The position numbers and the translations under genes are program-made. Below, piece by piece: positions 52,563-62,455 of a DNA stretch of 64,000 nt. A model generated the notes under the pieces. It ran no database searches. It worked only from the letters and a program-made list of their open reading frames with translations, and had not been told where the DNA came from. Every line of letters begins with the position of its first letter. Positions within the stretch are counted from its first letter, which is position 1. The stretch is from Microbacterium sp. SORGH_AS_0969 (lineage in GTDB: Bacteria > Actinomycetota > Actinomycetes > Actinomycetales > Microbacteriaceae), in NCBI RefSeq assembly GCF_030818255.1, contig NZ_JAUTAG010000001.1:1736001-1800000 (forward strand), given 5' to 3'.

Positions 52563-53169
52563 CGGCGCGGCTCAGGCGCGCCTGCACCTCGCGGTGCAGA
52601 TCCTCGAGGGTGGCGGTCTCGCCGACGTCGTGGCGGCGGGCCCACTCGTCGAGGGTCGTCCTCATCTCGAGGCCGGCGATGCCCAGGGCCGTGCGGACGT
52701 CGAGTTCGGCGAGGCCGATCCGCTCGGCGATCTCGGGCACGAAGCGGTCGGCCGAGGTGACCTCTCGGCGGACGGCAGCGCCGAGCAGCGCGGGCTCGTG
52801 GGCGATGAGCCGACGCACGCGCAAGAAGCGCTCGCGCGCTCGGGCGTCGGCATCCAGGAGCTCCAGCTCGCGCGCGAACACCTGACGGAGCGCGGTCAGC
52901 AGGGCTGCGATGTCGTCGCCGACCTCGGCGACCCCGGCGAGGGCGTCGGCGAAGCGACCGTCGTCGACGAAGACGGCGTCTTCCTTCGTGCCGGCCAGGC
53001 GGAAGAACGTGCGCGGGGAGACGCCCGCGCGCGCGGCGATCTCGTCGACCGTGGTGCCGGAAACGCCCTTCTCCTCGAACAGATCGAGGGCGGCAGCGCA
53101 GATCTCCACCGCGGTCTCGCGACGGCGGCGGTCGCGCAGGCCCTCGACGGGGGCTGCCGGGGTGCTCAT
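52546..53169 (-). CDS. TetR-family regulator of the adjacent MFS pump
   Basis: 207 residues. Helix-turn-helix VDEIAARAGVSPRTFFRLAG in the N-terminal third, followed by a helical ligand domain. Start MSTPAAPVEGLRDRRR at 53169. Divergent from an EmrB/QacA-type exporter; a perfect 17-bp palindrome lies between them, the expected operator. The ligand is probably a substrate of the pump. Its 3' end overlaps the transglutaminase gene tail to tail. Confidence 0.92.
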   Translation of the reverse strand: MSTPAAPVEGLRDRRRRETAVEICAAALDLFEEKGVSGTTVDEIAARAGVSPRTFFRLAGTKEDAVFVDDGRFADALAGVAEVGDDIAALLTALRQVFARELELLDADARARERFLRVRRLIAHEPALLGAAVRREVTSADRFVPEIAERIGLAELDVRTALGIAGLEMRTTLDEWARRHDVGETATLEDLHREVQARLSRAVTSRA

Positions 53170-53175
53170 GTCCGA

Positions 53176-53211
53176 TACAGTAGTCGATGTCTTATTGGCA
53201 GTAACTGCCAA
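53176..53211 (+). promoter_or_regulatory. TetR operator and promoter of the MFS exporter
   Basis: TTGGCAGTAACTGCCAA at 53195-53211 is a perfect 17-bp palindrome centred on A53203. TACAGT at 53176-53181 is a -10 candidate just upstream for the rightward exporter. The site lies in the 72-bp gap between the two divergent genes and could repress both. Confidence 0.75.
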
Positions 53212-53241
53212 CTTGCCCGTCACTGCTCAGATTGGTCGCTC

Positions 53242-54711
53242 ATGGTCGCCACCGGAACCGTTCCCGCCGCTGCCCCACCCGGAAAGCCTGCCGTCCGCCC
53301 GGGCGCCGTCATCGCGCTGCTGGTCGTCGCCGCGTTCGTCGTCATCCTCAATGAGACGGTCATGGGTGTCGCCCTGCCCGAGCTCATGCGCGAGCTCGAC
53401 ATCTCGGCCGCCACGGCGCAGTGGCTGACCACCGCGTTCCTCCTGACGATGGCGGTCGTGATCCCCACGACGGGCTTCCTCATCCAGCGCCTGCCGCTTC
53501 GGACCCTGTTCTTCACGGCGATGGGCCTGTTCACCCTGGGCACCGTGATCGCGTCGTTCGCGCCCGGTTTCGGCGTGCTGTTGGTGGGGCGCATCGTGCA
53601 GGCGTGCGGCACCGCGATCATGCTGCCGCTGCTGTTCACGACCGTGCTGAACGTCGTGCCGGCCCACCGGCGCGGACGAATGATGGGGCTCATCTCGATC
53701 GTCATCTCGGTCGCCCCGGCCATCGGGCCCACCGTGTCGGGCCTGATCCTCTCGGTCTTCCCGTGGCGCGGCATGTTCATGGTGATGGTCCCGATCGCCC
53801 TCGTCGCGATCGCGCTCGGCGCCCGGTGGGTGCGCAATCTCACGGAGACGCGACGCGTGACGCTCGACGTGATCTCGGTGGTGCTCTCGGCGCTCGCCTT
53901 CGGCGGTCTCATCTTCGGTCTGTCGAGCATCGGCGAAGCGGCCAGCGGGCACGCGATCGTGCCGGTCTGGATCCCGCTGGTCGTGGGCGTGGTCGCCCTC
54001 GCGGTCTTCGTCGTCCGTCAGCTGCGGCTCGGCTCGACCGATCGCGTCCTGCTCAACCTCGGAGTCTTCCGGCACTCGTCGTTCACCCTCGCGGTGATCC
54101 TCGTCGTCGTGGCGATGACGATGCTCTTCGGCGTCCTGATCCTCCTGCCGATCTATCTGCAGAACGTCCTGGGCCTCGGAACCCTGCAGACCGGGCTGCT
54201 CCTGCTCCCCGGTGGTCTGCTCATGGGGCTCATGGCGCCGCTCGTCGGCAACCTCTTCGACCGCTTCGGCGCGCGCCCGCTCGTGCTGCCCGGCGCGATC
54301 ATCGCGAGCCTCGGGCTGTGGGGCTTCGCGACCCTCTCCACCGAGACGGCCGCCGGATTCGTCATCGCCGTGCACTGCGTGCTGAGCCTGGGCCTGGCCT
54401 TCATGTTCACTCCGCTCATGACCTCGGCGCTCGGCTCACTGCCGCGCGAGCTCTACCCGCACGGCTCGGCGATCGTCTCGACCGTTCAGCAGCTCGCGGG
54501 AGCGGCGGGCACGGCGGTGTTCGTGACGCTGATGACGGTCGGTGCCGCGTCGGCGGTGAGCGGGGGAGCGAGTGTCGTGGATGCCACGGCCACCGGCATC
54601 CATTCCGCGTTCTTCCTCGCGGCGTGCCTGTCGATCGCCGTGATCGTGCTCGCGGTGTTCGTGCGGACGCCGAAGCCGGCCGAGGGTGTGGAGGGGGTGC
54701 CGGCGCACTGA
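53242..54711 (+). CDS. MFS multidrug exporter, DHA2 (EmrB/QacA) family
   Basis: 489 residues with about fourteen membrane helices, the DHA2 count. LNETVMGVALPELMRELDIS is the helix-1 motif D1 variant, QWLTTAFLLTMAVVIPTTGF the helix-2 region, GRIVQACGTAIMLPLLFTTV motif C-like, and APAIGPTVSGLILSVFPWRGMF the antiporter motif. Proton-driven drug export is the family role. Controlled by the adjacent TetR gene. Confidence 0.93.
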   Translation: MVATGTVPAAAPPGKPAVRPGAVIALLVVAAFVVILNETVMGVALPELMRELDISAATAQWLTTAFLLTMAVVIPTTGFLIQRLPLRTLFFTAMGLFTLGTVIASFAPGFGVLLVGRIVQACGTAIMLPLLFTTVLNVVPAHRRGRMMGLISIVISVAPAIGPTVSGLILSVFPWRGMFMVMVPIALVAIALGARWVRNLTETRRVTLDVISVVLSALAFGGLIFGLSSIGEAASGHAIVPVWIPLVVGVVALAVFVVRQLRLGSTDRVLLNLGVFRHSSFTLAVILVVVAMTMLFGVLILLPIYLQNVLGLGTLQTGLLLLPGGLLMGLMAPLVGNLFDRFGARPLVLPGAIIASLGLWGFATLSTETAAGFVIAVHCVLSLGLAFMFTPLMTSALGSLPRELYPHGSAIVSTVQQLAGAAGTAVFVTLMTVGAASAVSGGASVVDATATGIHSAFFLAACLSIAVIVLAVFVRTPKPAEGVEGVPAH

Positions 54712-54760
54712 GGGGTGCGCGCTGCCTGCGCCGTCCCGCGGCGTGAGCGTCCTGCCATCC

Positions 54761-54819
54761 GTGACTTGCGGCATATGCTCGCTCGGCGGCTCCCGTCGCG
54801 TGCGTATGGCGCAAGTCAC
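54761..54819. repeat. Long hairpin downstream of the MFS exporter
   Basis: GTGACTTGCGGCATATGC (54761-54778) pairs with GCGTATGGCGCAAGTCAC (54802-54819) at 16 of 18 positions around a 23-base loop. It lies in the 201-bp gap between the convergent exporter and LacI genes. It may be a terminator or a single copy of another palindromic repeat. No T-run follows. Confidence 0.65.
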
Positions 54820-54912
54820 CGGAGGGGGCGGGGATCATGCGGGGCCACGCGTCGGGTGCCGGTGTGAACGGCGCGCGTCGCCAGGATCGGAGCGCCGAGC
54901 GAGAGCAGAGCT

Positions 54913-55911
54913 CTACCCGCTCGACGCCCGCACGACCAGCTCCGGCTGGAACCGCACCTGCTGTCCTTCCGGATCGACGCCGCCGTCGAGCTGGCGCAGC
55001 AGCAGGTCGACGGCGGTCGAGCCCAGGGTCTCGGCGGGCTGGCGGACCGAGGTGAGGGGCACCACGGTCGCGGCGGCGAAGTCGATGTCGTCGTAGCCGA
55101 CGAGCGCGATGTCGTCGGGCACGCGGATGTCGCCGAGCATCGTCAACGCCTGCAGGACACCCACGGCCAGCAGGTCGTTGGCGGCGAACACCGCGTCCGG
55201 TCGGTCGTCGCGTTCGCGCAGTCGCTCGCCGGCGGCGCGCCCGGCGAGGACGGTCATGGCATCCGTCTCGATGACCTCGAGGGACGCGCCGTCGACCTCG
55301 ACGACCGCGCGACGGGCCCCCGCGAGACGGTCGGCGACCTGCCGGGTGCTGAGCGGGCCGGCCACGAAGGCGATGCGTCGACGCCCCTGCGCGAGAAGGT
55401 GCGCGACCGCGAGGTGGCCGCCTTCGACGTCGTCGACCGACACGGTGCAGACGTCGTCTCGGGTGGTCTGCTCGTCGACGAGGACGACCGGGATGCCGGC
55501 AGCTGCGAGGTGCTCCACCGCGTCTCCGGGGGCGTCGGCCGGGGTGAGGAGAACCCCCGCGACCCGCTGCTCGCGGAACTGGTCGAGGTAGAGGCGTTCC
55601 TGGTCGGTGTCGGCCCCGCTGGATCCGAGGAGGACGACGTACCCGTCGGCGGCGGCGCGAGCTTCGGCACCGCGGGCGACGGCGGCGAAGAACGGGTTGC
55701 CGACATCGAGCACGATCAGCGCGATCGCGCGGCTCCGGCCGGCGCGCAGCTGGCGCGCGGCGTCGTTGCGCACGTAGCCGAGGGCGTCGATCGAGGCGCG
55801 GACACGCTCGACGACTCCAGGGGACACCGTGTCGCGGGCGTTGAGCACATTCGAGACGGTTCCCACGGAGACGCCGGCGTGCGCGGCGACGTCTTTGATT
55901 TTGACCGCCAT
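54913..55911 (-). CDS. LacI-family regulator of L-rhamnose genes
   Basis: 332 residues. Helix-turn-helix IKDVAAHAGVSVGTVSNVLN, hinge YVRNDAARQLRAGRS, and a sensor domain ending VGYDDIDFAAATVVPLTSVRQ. The start MAVKIKDV at 55911 is chosen for the standard LacI N-terminus. Divergent from rhaM across 84 bp that contain TGAAACGATTCA. It most likely represses the rhamnose operon until rhamnose or a derivative binds. Confidence 0.92.
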   Translation of the reverse strand: MAVKIKDVAAHAGVSVGTVSNVLNARDTVSPGVVERVRASIDALGYVRNDAARQLRAGRSRAIALIVLDVGNPFFAAVARGAEARAAADGYVVLLGSSGADTDQERLYLDQFREQRVAGVLLTPADAPGDAVEHLAAAGIPVVLVDEQTTRDDVCTVSVDDVEGGHLAVAHLLAQGRRRIAFVAGPLSTRQVADRLAGARRAVVEVDGASLEVIETDAMTVLAGRAAGERLRERDDRPDAVFAANDLLAVGVLQALTMLGDIRVPDDIALVGYDDIDFAAATVVPLTSVRQPAETLGSTAVDLLLRQLDGGVDPEGQQVRFQPELVVRASSG

Positions 55912-55949
55912 GATCCGACGACGATATCGCACGCGTCGGAGCATCGTGC

Positions 55950-55984
55950 TACCGTGTCGTGAAACGATTCATTTCTCGAGGAAG
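55950..55984 (+). promoter_or_regulatory. Operator region of the rhamnose operon
   Basis: TGAAACGATTCA at 55960-55971 is an inverted repeat with central CG, the usual LacI-family operator shape. TACCGT at 55950-55955 may be the -10 box. GAGGAAG at 55978-55984 is the ribosome site for rhaM, 11 bases before its ATG. Confidence 0.65.
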
Positions 55985-55995
55985 AGAACTCCGTC

Positions 55996-56415
55996 ATGTC
56001 CGCACAGACCACGCGCGTCTGCTTCGAACTCCGTATCTGGCCCGACCTGGTCGACGAGTACGTCGCGCGTCACACGCCGGTGCGCGCGGAGATGCTCGAA
56101 GAGATCGCCGCCGCCGGGCGCCGCAACTACTCCCTGTTCCTCGGCGAGGGCGGCCGGCTCATCGGCTACTACGAGACCGACGACGATGCCGCAGCGCAGG
56201 CGTATCTCGCTGCTTCGCCCATCGCCGCGAAGTGGGAAGACGAGATGTCCGCCTTCTTCATCGGACTCGAGAGTCGGCCCGACCAGGCCGCGACCCCCCT
56301 CACCGAGGTGTTCCACCTCGCCGACCAGCTCGCGGAGGCCACGCCCGCGGCATCCGTCCCTTCCGCCGACGCCGAGTCCCCGGCATCCGCCCCGACCGAA
56401 AGCACCCGCTCATGA
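55996..56415 (+). CDS. rhaM: L-rhamnose mutarotase
   Basis: 139 residues. It interconverts alpha and beta L-rhamnose so that the isomerase gets its preferred anomer. RVCFELRIWPDLVDEYVARH, RRNYSLFLGEGGRLIGYYE and the conserved Trp in AAKWEDEM match the RhaM/RhaU dimeric alpha/beta-barrel family. The last ~30 residues are an Ala/Pro/Ser-rich tail. The stop overlaps rhaI (ATGA at 56412-56415). Confidence 0.93.
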   Translation: MSAQTTRVCFELRIWPDLVDEYVARHTPVRAEMLEEIAAAGRRNYSLFLGEGGRLIGYYETDDDAAAQAYLAASPIAAKWEDEMSAFFIGLESRPDQAATPLTEVFHLADQLAEATPAASVPSADAESPASAPTESTRS

Positions 56416-57578
56416 CGACGTTGTCTCCCGAGATCCTCTCGGCCCTCGAAGCCCAGGCCATCGAGCTCCCCTCGTGGGCGTTCGGCAACTCCGGAACCCG
56501 CTTCCGTGTGTTCCCCACCGCCGGGACCCCGCGCGACCCGTTCGAAAAGATCGCGGATGCCGCCGAGGTCAACCGCCTGACCGCTCTCGCCCCCACGGTT
56601 GCCCTGCACATCCCGTGGGACCTCGTCGACGACTACACGGCGCTCCGCCGCCACGCGGAAGACCTCGGTGTGAAGCTCGGCACAGTCAACTCGAACACCT
56701 TCCAGGACGAGGACTACAAGTTCGGCGCCCTCACGCACCACGACGAGCGCATCCGCCGCAAGGCCATCGACCACCACCTCGAGTGCATCGACGTGATGGA
56801 TGCCACGGGCTCGCGCGACCTGAAGATCTGGCTCGCCGAGGGCTCGAACTACCCCGGCCAGAACGACATGCGCGGGCGTCAGGACCGCCTGCAGGACTCG
56901 CTGCAGCAGATCTACGAGCGCCTCGGCGACGACCAGCGTCTCGTGCTCGAGTACAAGTTCTTCGAGCCGTCGTTTTACCACACCGACGTTCCCGACTGGG
57001 GTACCTCGTACGCGCAGGTCGCCTCTCTCGGCGACAAGGCGATGGTGTGCCTCGACACGGGCCACCACGCGCCCGGCACCAACATCGAGTTCATCGTCAT
57101 GCAGCTCCTGCGTCTCGGAAAGCTCGGCTCGTTCGACTTCAACTCGCGCTTCTACGCCGACGACGACCTCATTGTGGGCGCGGCTGACCCGTTCCAGCTG
57201 TTCCGCATCCTCGTCGAGGTCGTGCGCGGCGGGGGCCTCAACAACCCCGACGTGGCCTTCATGCTCGACCAGTGCCACAACATCGAGGACAAGATCCCCG
57301 GGCAGATCCGCTCGGTGCTCAACGTCCAGGAGATGACGGCGCGGGCGCTCCTCCTCGACCGCGACGCTCTGGATGCCGCGCAGCAGGCGAACGACGTGCT
57401 CGGCGCCAACGCGGTGCTGATGGACGCCTTCTACACCGACGTACGTCCCGCGCTCGCCGAGTGGCGCGAGTCGCGGGGCCTCCCTGCCGACCCGATGGCT
57501 GCGTTCGCGGCATCCGGCTACCTGCCCCGCATCGCCGCCGAGCGCGTCGGCGGCACGCAGGCGGGCTGGGGCGCGTGA
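56412..57578 (+). CDS. rhaI: L-rhamnose isomerase (RhaI type)
   Basis: 388-residue TIM-barrel sugar isomerase that converts L-rhamnose to L-rhamnulose with divalent metal. LHIPWDLVDDYTALRRHAED, LKIWLAEGSNYPGQNDMRGR, LVLEYKFFEPSFYHTDVPDWG, CLDTGHHAPGTNIEF and SFDFNSRFYADDDLIVG supply the metal-binding Glu, Asp and His residues. It is the Pseudomonas-type RhaI, not E. coli RhaA. Starts inside the rhaM stop; the next start overlaps its stop. Confidence 0.94.
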   Translation: MTTLSPEILSALEAQAIELPSWAFGNSGTRFRVFPTAGTPRDPFEKIADAAEVNRLTALAPTVALHIPWDLVDDYTALRRHAEDLGVKLGTVNSNTFQDEDYKFGALTHHDERIRRKAIDHHLECIDVMDATGSRDLKIWLAEGSNYPGQNDMRGRQDRLQDSLQQIYERLGDDQRLVLEYKFFEPSFYHTDVPDWGTSYAQVASLGDKAMVCLDTGHHAPGTNIEFIVMQLLRLGKLGSFDFNSRFYADDDLIVGAADPFQLFRILVEVVRGGGLNNPDVAFMLDQCHNIEDKIPGQIRSVLNVQEMTARALLLDRDALDAAQQANDVLGANAVLMDAFYTDVRPALAEWRESRGLPADPMAAFAASGYLPRIAAERVGGTQAGWGA

Positions 57579-58894
57579 TGACGACGACGAACACGAAGCG
57601 TCCGCTGTCGGCGTGGAAGGCCACCATCGCGGTCGCCATGTCGAACTACATCGAGGCGGGCGCCATCATCGCGCTCGCCACGAGCCTGACCCTCTGGCAG
57701 GAGTCGTTCGGCTTCGACGACGGCGTTGTCGGCGTCATCGCTGCCCTGTCGGCCAACGCGTTCGGCTCGGCCATCGGCGCCGCGATCGGCGGTCCGCTGT
57801 GCGACCGCCTGGGTCGGAAGTTCATCTACACGTACGACCTCATCGTGTTCATGCTCGGCGCCCTGCTGGTGACGTTCTCGGCGAATGTCGGGATGCTGCT
57901 CGCGGGTGTGATCCTCATGGGCATCGCCGTCGGCGCCGGGGTGCCGGCATCCTGGACCTACATCGCCGAAGAAGCTCCCAGTGAGCACCGCGCGGCGCAC
58001 GTCGGCACGGCCCAGTTGGCCTGGTCGATCGGGCCGGCCGTCGGCTTCCTCCTCGCTGTGGTGGTCGCACCCCTCGGCCTGTGGGGATCGCGACTGATCT
58101 TCCTCCACCTCTTCGTCATCGCCGCCGTCACGTGGTGGGTGCGCCGCGGCTTGCCGGAGTCTCGCCGATGGAAGGAGCAGCGCGCGGCCGCGACGAGCGC
58201 GGGGGAGCGGATCTCGTTCTTCAGCGGCCTCGCGGGGCTCCTGCGGGAGCGGAAGAACTGGACCGCCCTGCTGTTCCTGCTCGGGGTCTACGGCCTGTGG
58301 AACACGGTCGCCGGGCAGGCCGGCATCTTCCAGCCGCGCGTCTACGACGCGTCGGGGCTGCACGATCCCGTGCAGCAGAACCTCCTGCAGGTCCTCGTCT
58401 GGACGCTGACGGCCGCCGCCACATACTTCGGCTTCATGCGGTACGGCGACCGGGTGAAGCGTCGCTGGCTCTACTTCGGGGGAGCGGCGCTCGGCGTCGT
58501 CGCCTGGGCGGTGCTCATCTACGCTCCGCCGGGAATCGGCTCGTTGCTGTTCTTCGCGGTGGCGTGGGGTGTCTCTGCGGGCCTCGGCGCGCAGGCGTTC
58601 TACGGACTGTGGACAGCCGAGCTGTTCGCCACCCGCTACCGGGCCAGTGCGCAGGGCGTGCTGTTCATGCTCGCCCGCGTGATGGTGGGCCTGCTGAGCC
58701 TCGTCTTCCCCATCCTGCTCGCCCAGACCGGACTGGCCGTGCTCGGGCTCATCATCCTCGCTCTGCTCGTGGCGGCGATGCTCATCGGCACCGTCTGGGC
58801 GCCGAAGACCGAGGGCAAGTCGCTCGATGAGATCGAGCGGGAGCGCTACGGCGCGAACGTGCCCCTGTCCACGCCGGTACCCCCGAACCTCTGA
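57578..58894 (+). CDS. MFS sugar transporter, probable L-rhamnose importer
   Basis: 438 residues with twelve membrane helices. GGPLCDRLGRKFIYTYDLIV is the loop 2-3 motif A, and the second half repeats the pattern. RGLPESRRWKEQRAA is the central-loop motif of sugar porters. Located between rhaI and rhaEW in one transcript, with a one-base overlap on rhaI, so L-rhamnose is the likely cargo. No binding-protein-dependent rhamnose transporter is present. Confidence 0.88.
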   Translation: MTTTNTKRPLSAWKATIAVAMSNYIEAGAIIALATSLTLWQESFGFDDGVVGVIAALSANAFGSAIGAAIGGPLCDRLGRKFIYTYDLIVFMLGALLVTFSANVGMLLAGVILMGIAVGAGVPASWTYIAEEAPSEHRAAHVGTAQLAWSIGPAVGFLLAVVVAPLGLWGSRLIFLHLFVIAAVTWWVRRGLPESRRWKEQRAAATSAGERISFFSGLAGLLRERKNWTALLFLLGVYGLWNTVAGQAGIFQPRVYDASGLHDPVQQNLLQVLVWTLTAAATYFGFMRYGDRVKRRWLYFGGAALGVVAWAVLIYAPPGIGSLLFFAVAWGVSAGLGAQAFYGLWTAELFATRYRASAQGVLFMLARVMVGLLSLVFPILLAQTGLAVLGLIILALLVAAMLIGTVWAPKTEGKSLDEIERERYGANVPLSTPVPPNL

Positions 58895-58921
58895 TCGCTC
58901 TCTCCCAGGAGGACACCTCTC

Positions 58922-60958
58922 ATGGCCAGCTCCACCGCCGCCGACCTCGTCGCGCGCAGCAACCGCCTCGGCTCCGACCCCAAGGTCACCAACTACGCCG
59001 GCGGCAATACGTCCGCCAAGGGCACCGACATCGACCCCGTCACCGGCGAGCCGGTGGAGCTGCTGTGGGTGAAGGGATCCGGCGGCGACCTCGGCACCCT
59101 GACCGAGAAGGGGCTCGCGGTGCTGCGGCTCGACCGCATGCGCGCGCTCGTCGACGTCTACCCCGGCATCGAGCGCGAAGACGAGATGGTCGCCGCCTTC
59201 GACTACTGCCTCCACGGCAAGGGCGGTGCGGCGCCTTCGATCGACACCGCGATGCACGGACTCGTGGATGCCGCGCACGTCGACCACCTGCACCCCGACG
59301 CGGGCATCGCGATCGCGACCGCGGCCGACGGCGAGGAGCTGACGGAGAAGATCTTCGGCGACAAGGTCGTGTGGGTGCCGTGGCGTCGTCCCGGGTTCCA
59401 GCTGGGGCTTGACATCGCGGCGATCAAGGAGAAGAACCCGCAGGCGATCGGCACGATCCTGGGCGGCCACGGCATCACGGCGTGGGGCGACACCTCCGAG
59501 GAAGCCGAGCGCAACAGCCTCTGGATCATCGACACCGCGCAGGCCTACATCGACGAGCACGGCGCGGCCGAGCCGTTCGGCGGGGTGCGCGATGGCTTCG
59601 CCGCCCTGCCGGAGGATGCGCGTCGGGCCAAGGCGGCGGCGCTCGCCCCGACGATCCGCGGCCTCGCCTCCACCGACAAGCCCATGGTCGGGCACTTCAC
59701 CGATTCCGACGTGGTGCTCGACTTCCTGGCATCCGAGAAGGCACCCGCCCTCGCCGCGCTCGGCACGAGCTGCCCCGATCACTTCCTGCGCACCAAGGTC
59801 AAGCCGCTGATCCTCGACCTCCCCGCCGACGCCTCGGTGGAGGACGCGATCGCGCGCCTCAAGGAACTGCACGCGGAGTACCGCGCCGACTACCAGGCGT
59901 ACTACGACGCGCACGCGGATGCCGATAGCCCCGCGATCCGCGGCGCCGACCCGCTCATCGTGCTCGTGCCGGGCGTCGGCATGTTCTCGTACGGCGCGAA
60001 CAAGCAGACCGCGCGCGTGGCGGGCGAGTTCTACGTCAACGCGATCAACGTCATGCGCGGCGCCGAGGCCCTCTCGACCTACGCGCCGATCTCGGATGCC
60101 GAGAAGTTCCGCATCGAATACTGGGCGCTCGAGGAGGCGAAGCTCCAGCGCATGCCGAAGCCCAAGACGCACCAGGGACGCATCGCGTTCGTCACGGGGG
60201 CGGCATCCGGAATCGGCAAGGCCATCGCGACCCGCCTCGCCGCGGAGGGGGCGTGCGTCGTCGTCGCCGACCTCGACCTCGCAAAGGCGCAGGCCGCGGC
60301 CGCCGAGCTGGGCGGCACCGACGTCGCAATCGGCGTCGCGGCGAACGTCGCGGATGCCGAGGGCGTGCAGGCCGCGATCGACGCGACGCTCCTGGCGTTC
60401 GGCGGCATCGACCTCGTCGTCAACAACGCCGGACTCTCGCTGTCGAAGCCGCTGCTCGAGACCACGGAGAAGGACTGGGACCTGCAGCACGACGTCATGG
60501 CGAAGGGCTCGTTCCTCGTGTCGAAGGCCGCGGCCAAGGCGCTCATCGAGCAGGGGATGGGCGGAGATGTCATCTACATCTCGTCGAAGAACTCCGTGTT
60601 CGCGGGCCCGAACAACATCGCGTACTCGGCGACGAAGGCCGACCAAGCGCACCAGGTGCGTCTGCTCGCGGTCGAGCTCGGCGAGCACGGCGTGCGCGTG
60701 AACGGCATCAACCCAGACGGCGTCGTGCGCGGCTCGGGCATCTTCGCCGCCGGGTGGGGCGCCAACCGCGCCGCGACGTACGGCGTCGACGAGAAGGATC
60801 TCGGCCAGTTCTACGCCAACCGCACGATCCTCAAGCGCGAGGTCGTGCCCGAGAACGTCGCCGACGCGGTGTACGTGCTCACCGGCCCCGAGCTCTCGCG
60901 CACGACCGGCCTGCACATCCCGGTGGACTCGGGCGTCGCCGCGGCGTTCCTGCGATGA
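58922..60958 (+). CDS. rhaEW: Bifunctional rhamnulose-1-phosphate aldolase / L-lactaldehyde dehydrogenase
   Basis: 678 residues with two domains. The N-terminal class II aldolase (about 1-400) has TNYAGGNTSAKGTD and VDHLHPDAGIAIATA with zinc His residues, plus LGGHGITAWGDTSEE. The C-terminal short-chain dehydrogenase (about 425-678) has TGAASGIGKAIATRLA, VNNAGLSLSKPL and catalytic IAYSATKADQAHQV. It splits rhamnulose-1-phosphate to DHAP and L-lactaldehyde and oxidises the latter to L-lactate. Strong AGGAGG site at 58908-58913. Confidence 0.94.
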   Translation: MASSTAADLVARSNRLGSDPKVTNYAGGNTSAKGTDIDPVTGEPVELLWVKGSGGDLGTLTEKGLAVLRLDRMRALVDVYPGIEREDEMVAAFDYCLHGKGGAAPSIDTAMHGLVDAAHVDHLHPDAGIAIATAADGEELTEKIFGDKVVWVPWRRPGFQLGLDIAAIKEKNPQAIGTILGGHGITAWGDTSEEAERNSLWIIDTAQAYIDEHGAAEPFGGVRDGFAALPEDARRAKAAALAPTIRGLASTDKPMVGHFTDSDVVLDFLASEKAPALAALGTSCPDHFLRTKVKPLILDLPADASVEDAIARLKELHAEYRADYQAYYDAHADADSPAIRGADPLIVLVPGVGMFSYGANKQTARVAGEFYVNAINVMRGAEALSTYAPISDAEKFRIEYWALEEAKLQRMPKPKTHQGRIAFVTGAASGIGKAIATRLAAEGACVVVADLDLAKAQAAAAELGGTDVAIGVAANVADAEGVQAAIDATLLAFGGIDLVVNNAGLSLSKPLLETTEKDWDLQHDVMAKGSFLVSKAAAKALIEQGMGGDVIYISSKNSVFAGPNNIAYSATKADQAHQVRLLAVELGEHGVRVNGINPDGVVRGSGIFAAGWGANRAATYGVDEKDLGQFYANRTILKREVVPENVADAVYVLTGPELSRTTGLHIPVDSGVAAAFLR

Positions 60959-62424
60959 GCGGGGCGTCGTCGGGCGCCGCGGCGGCCGACCCCGGCGCCG
61001 CCGAACCGGGTGCCGCAGCCGTGCCCGGCGCCGTCCGCGCCGTCGCGGCCGTCGACCTCGGCGCCACGAGCGGTCGCGTGATGATCGGACGCGTCGGCGA
61101 CGACGTGCTCGAACTCGAGCAGGTCGCCCGTTTCCCGAACGGACCGGTCGAGCGGGCCGACGGCTGGCACTGGGACGTCGAGGCGCTCTGGAATCACGTC
61201 CGCGAGGGCCTCGCCGAGGCGCTCCGTCGCGAACCCGGCATCGAGAGCGTCGGCATCGACTCGTGGGCCGTGGACTACGGGCTCCTCTCGCGCGACGGAG
61301 GGCTCGTCGCCGAGCCGTTCCACTACCGCGACGAACGCACGGCGCGCGGGGTCGACGCGGTGCACGGCATCGTCCCGTTCGAGGAGTTGTACCGTCGCAA
61401 CGGTCTGCAGTTCCTGCCGTTCAACACGGTGTACCAGTACGCGGCCGACGCCTTCGTGGCCGAGGCGGAGACGAGCCTGCTCATCCCCGACCTCCTCGCG
61501 GAGCGGCTCACCGGGCGGCGCGTCGCCGAACGCACGAACGCCTCGACCACGGGACTCCTCGACGCGCGCACGCGGCAGTGGGATCTCGCGCTCGCCGAGG
61601 CGCTCGGCATCCCTCCGCGTGTCCTGCCGCCGCTGGTCGATCCCGGGGAGACCATCGGGCGCGCGCGGGGGCTGAGCGATGTCCCGGTGATCGCGGTCGG
61701 CTCGCACGACACGGCGTCGGCGATCGTGGCGGTTCCGCTCTCATCGCCCGACGCGGCTTACATCTCGTGCGGCACCTGGGGTCTCGTGGGGCTCGAGGTC
61801 GCGGAGCCGATCGTGACGGATGCCGCCCGCACGGCGAACTTCACGAACGAGGGCGGCGTCGACGGGCGCGTGCGATTCCTCCACAACGTCACCGGGCTCT
61901 GGCTGCTGAGCGAGACGGTGCGCGCGTGGTCGGAGCGCGATGGCGCGCCGGTCGACTTGCCCGCGCTGCTGGCCGCCGCCTCGGCGGAGCCGGTGCCCGA
62001 ACGGCTGTTCGACGCCGACGACGCTTCGCTCGCCGCTCCGGGCGACATGCCGGCGCGCATCGCGGCCCTGCTCGGGATGCCGGAACCCGGCCCCGACGAG
62101 CGGGCAGCCTTCGCGCGGGTCATCGTCGAGAGCATCGCCAATGCCTTCGCGCGGACGCTGCGCACGGCGGGCGAGCTCGCGGGGCGCGAGATCGACGTGG
62201 TGCACCTCGTCGGTGGTGGCGCGCTCAACGCGCTGCTGTGCCAGGCGACGGCGGATCGCAGCGGACTGCCGGTCCTCGCGGGGCCGGTCGAGGCGACGGC
62301 TCTCGGCAACGTCCTCGTCCAGGCGCGTGCCCTCGGCTGCTTCGGGACCGACGCGTCCCTCGAGGATCTGCGCGTCCGCGTGGCATCCGCCTTCCCCGCG
62401 GTGAGATTCGATCCCCGCTCCTGA
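60955..62424 (+). CDS. rhaB: Rhamnulokinase
   Basis: 489-residue FGGY-family kinase phosphorylating L-rhamnulose. [17 protein letters not shown] is phosphate motif 1, [16 protein letters not shown] the substrate loop, [15 protein letters not shown] and [14 protein letters not shown] the central motifs, and [15 protein letters not shown] the adenosine motif. The first ~30 residues are an Ala/Gly-rich extension absent from most relatives. The start overlaps the rhaEW stop by 4 bp. Confidence 0.94.
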   Translation: MSGASSGAAAADPGAAEPGAAAVPGAVRAVAAVDLGATSGRVMIGRVGDDVLELEQVARFPNGPVERADGWHWDVEALWNHVREGLAEALRREPGIESVGIDSWAVDYGLLSRDGGLVAEPFHYRDERTARGVDAVHGIVPFEELYRRNGLQFLPFNTVYQYAADAFVAEAETSLLIPDLLAERLTGRRVAERTNASTTGLLDARTRQWDLALAEALGIPPRVLPPLVDPGETIGRARGLSDVPVIAVGSHDTASAIVAVPLSSPDAAYISCGTWGLVGLEVAEPIVTDAARTANFTNEGGVDGRVRFLHNVTGLWLLSETVRAWSERDGAPVDLPALLAAASAEPVPERLFDADDASLAAPGDMPARIAALLGMPEPGPDERAAFARVIVESIANAFARTLRTAGELAGREIDVVHLVGGGALNALLCQATADRSGLPVLAGPVEATALGNVLVQARALGCFGTDASLEDLRVRVASAFPAVRFDPRS

Positions 62425-62455
62425 AAACCCGGCCCGCGGGCACCCCGTCAGGCCC

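Noticed and set aside
57518..60916. Long minus-strand open frame opposite the MFS carrier and rhaEW
   Set aside because: It is an antisense shadow of two well-supported genes, with composition typical of the complementary frame and no domain.
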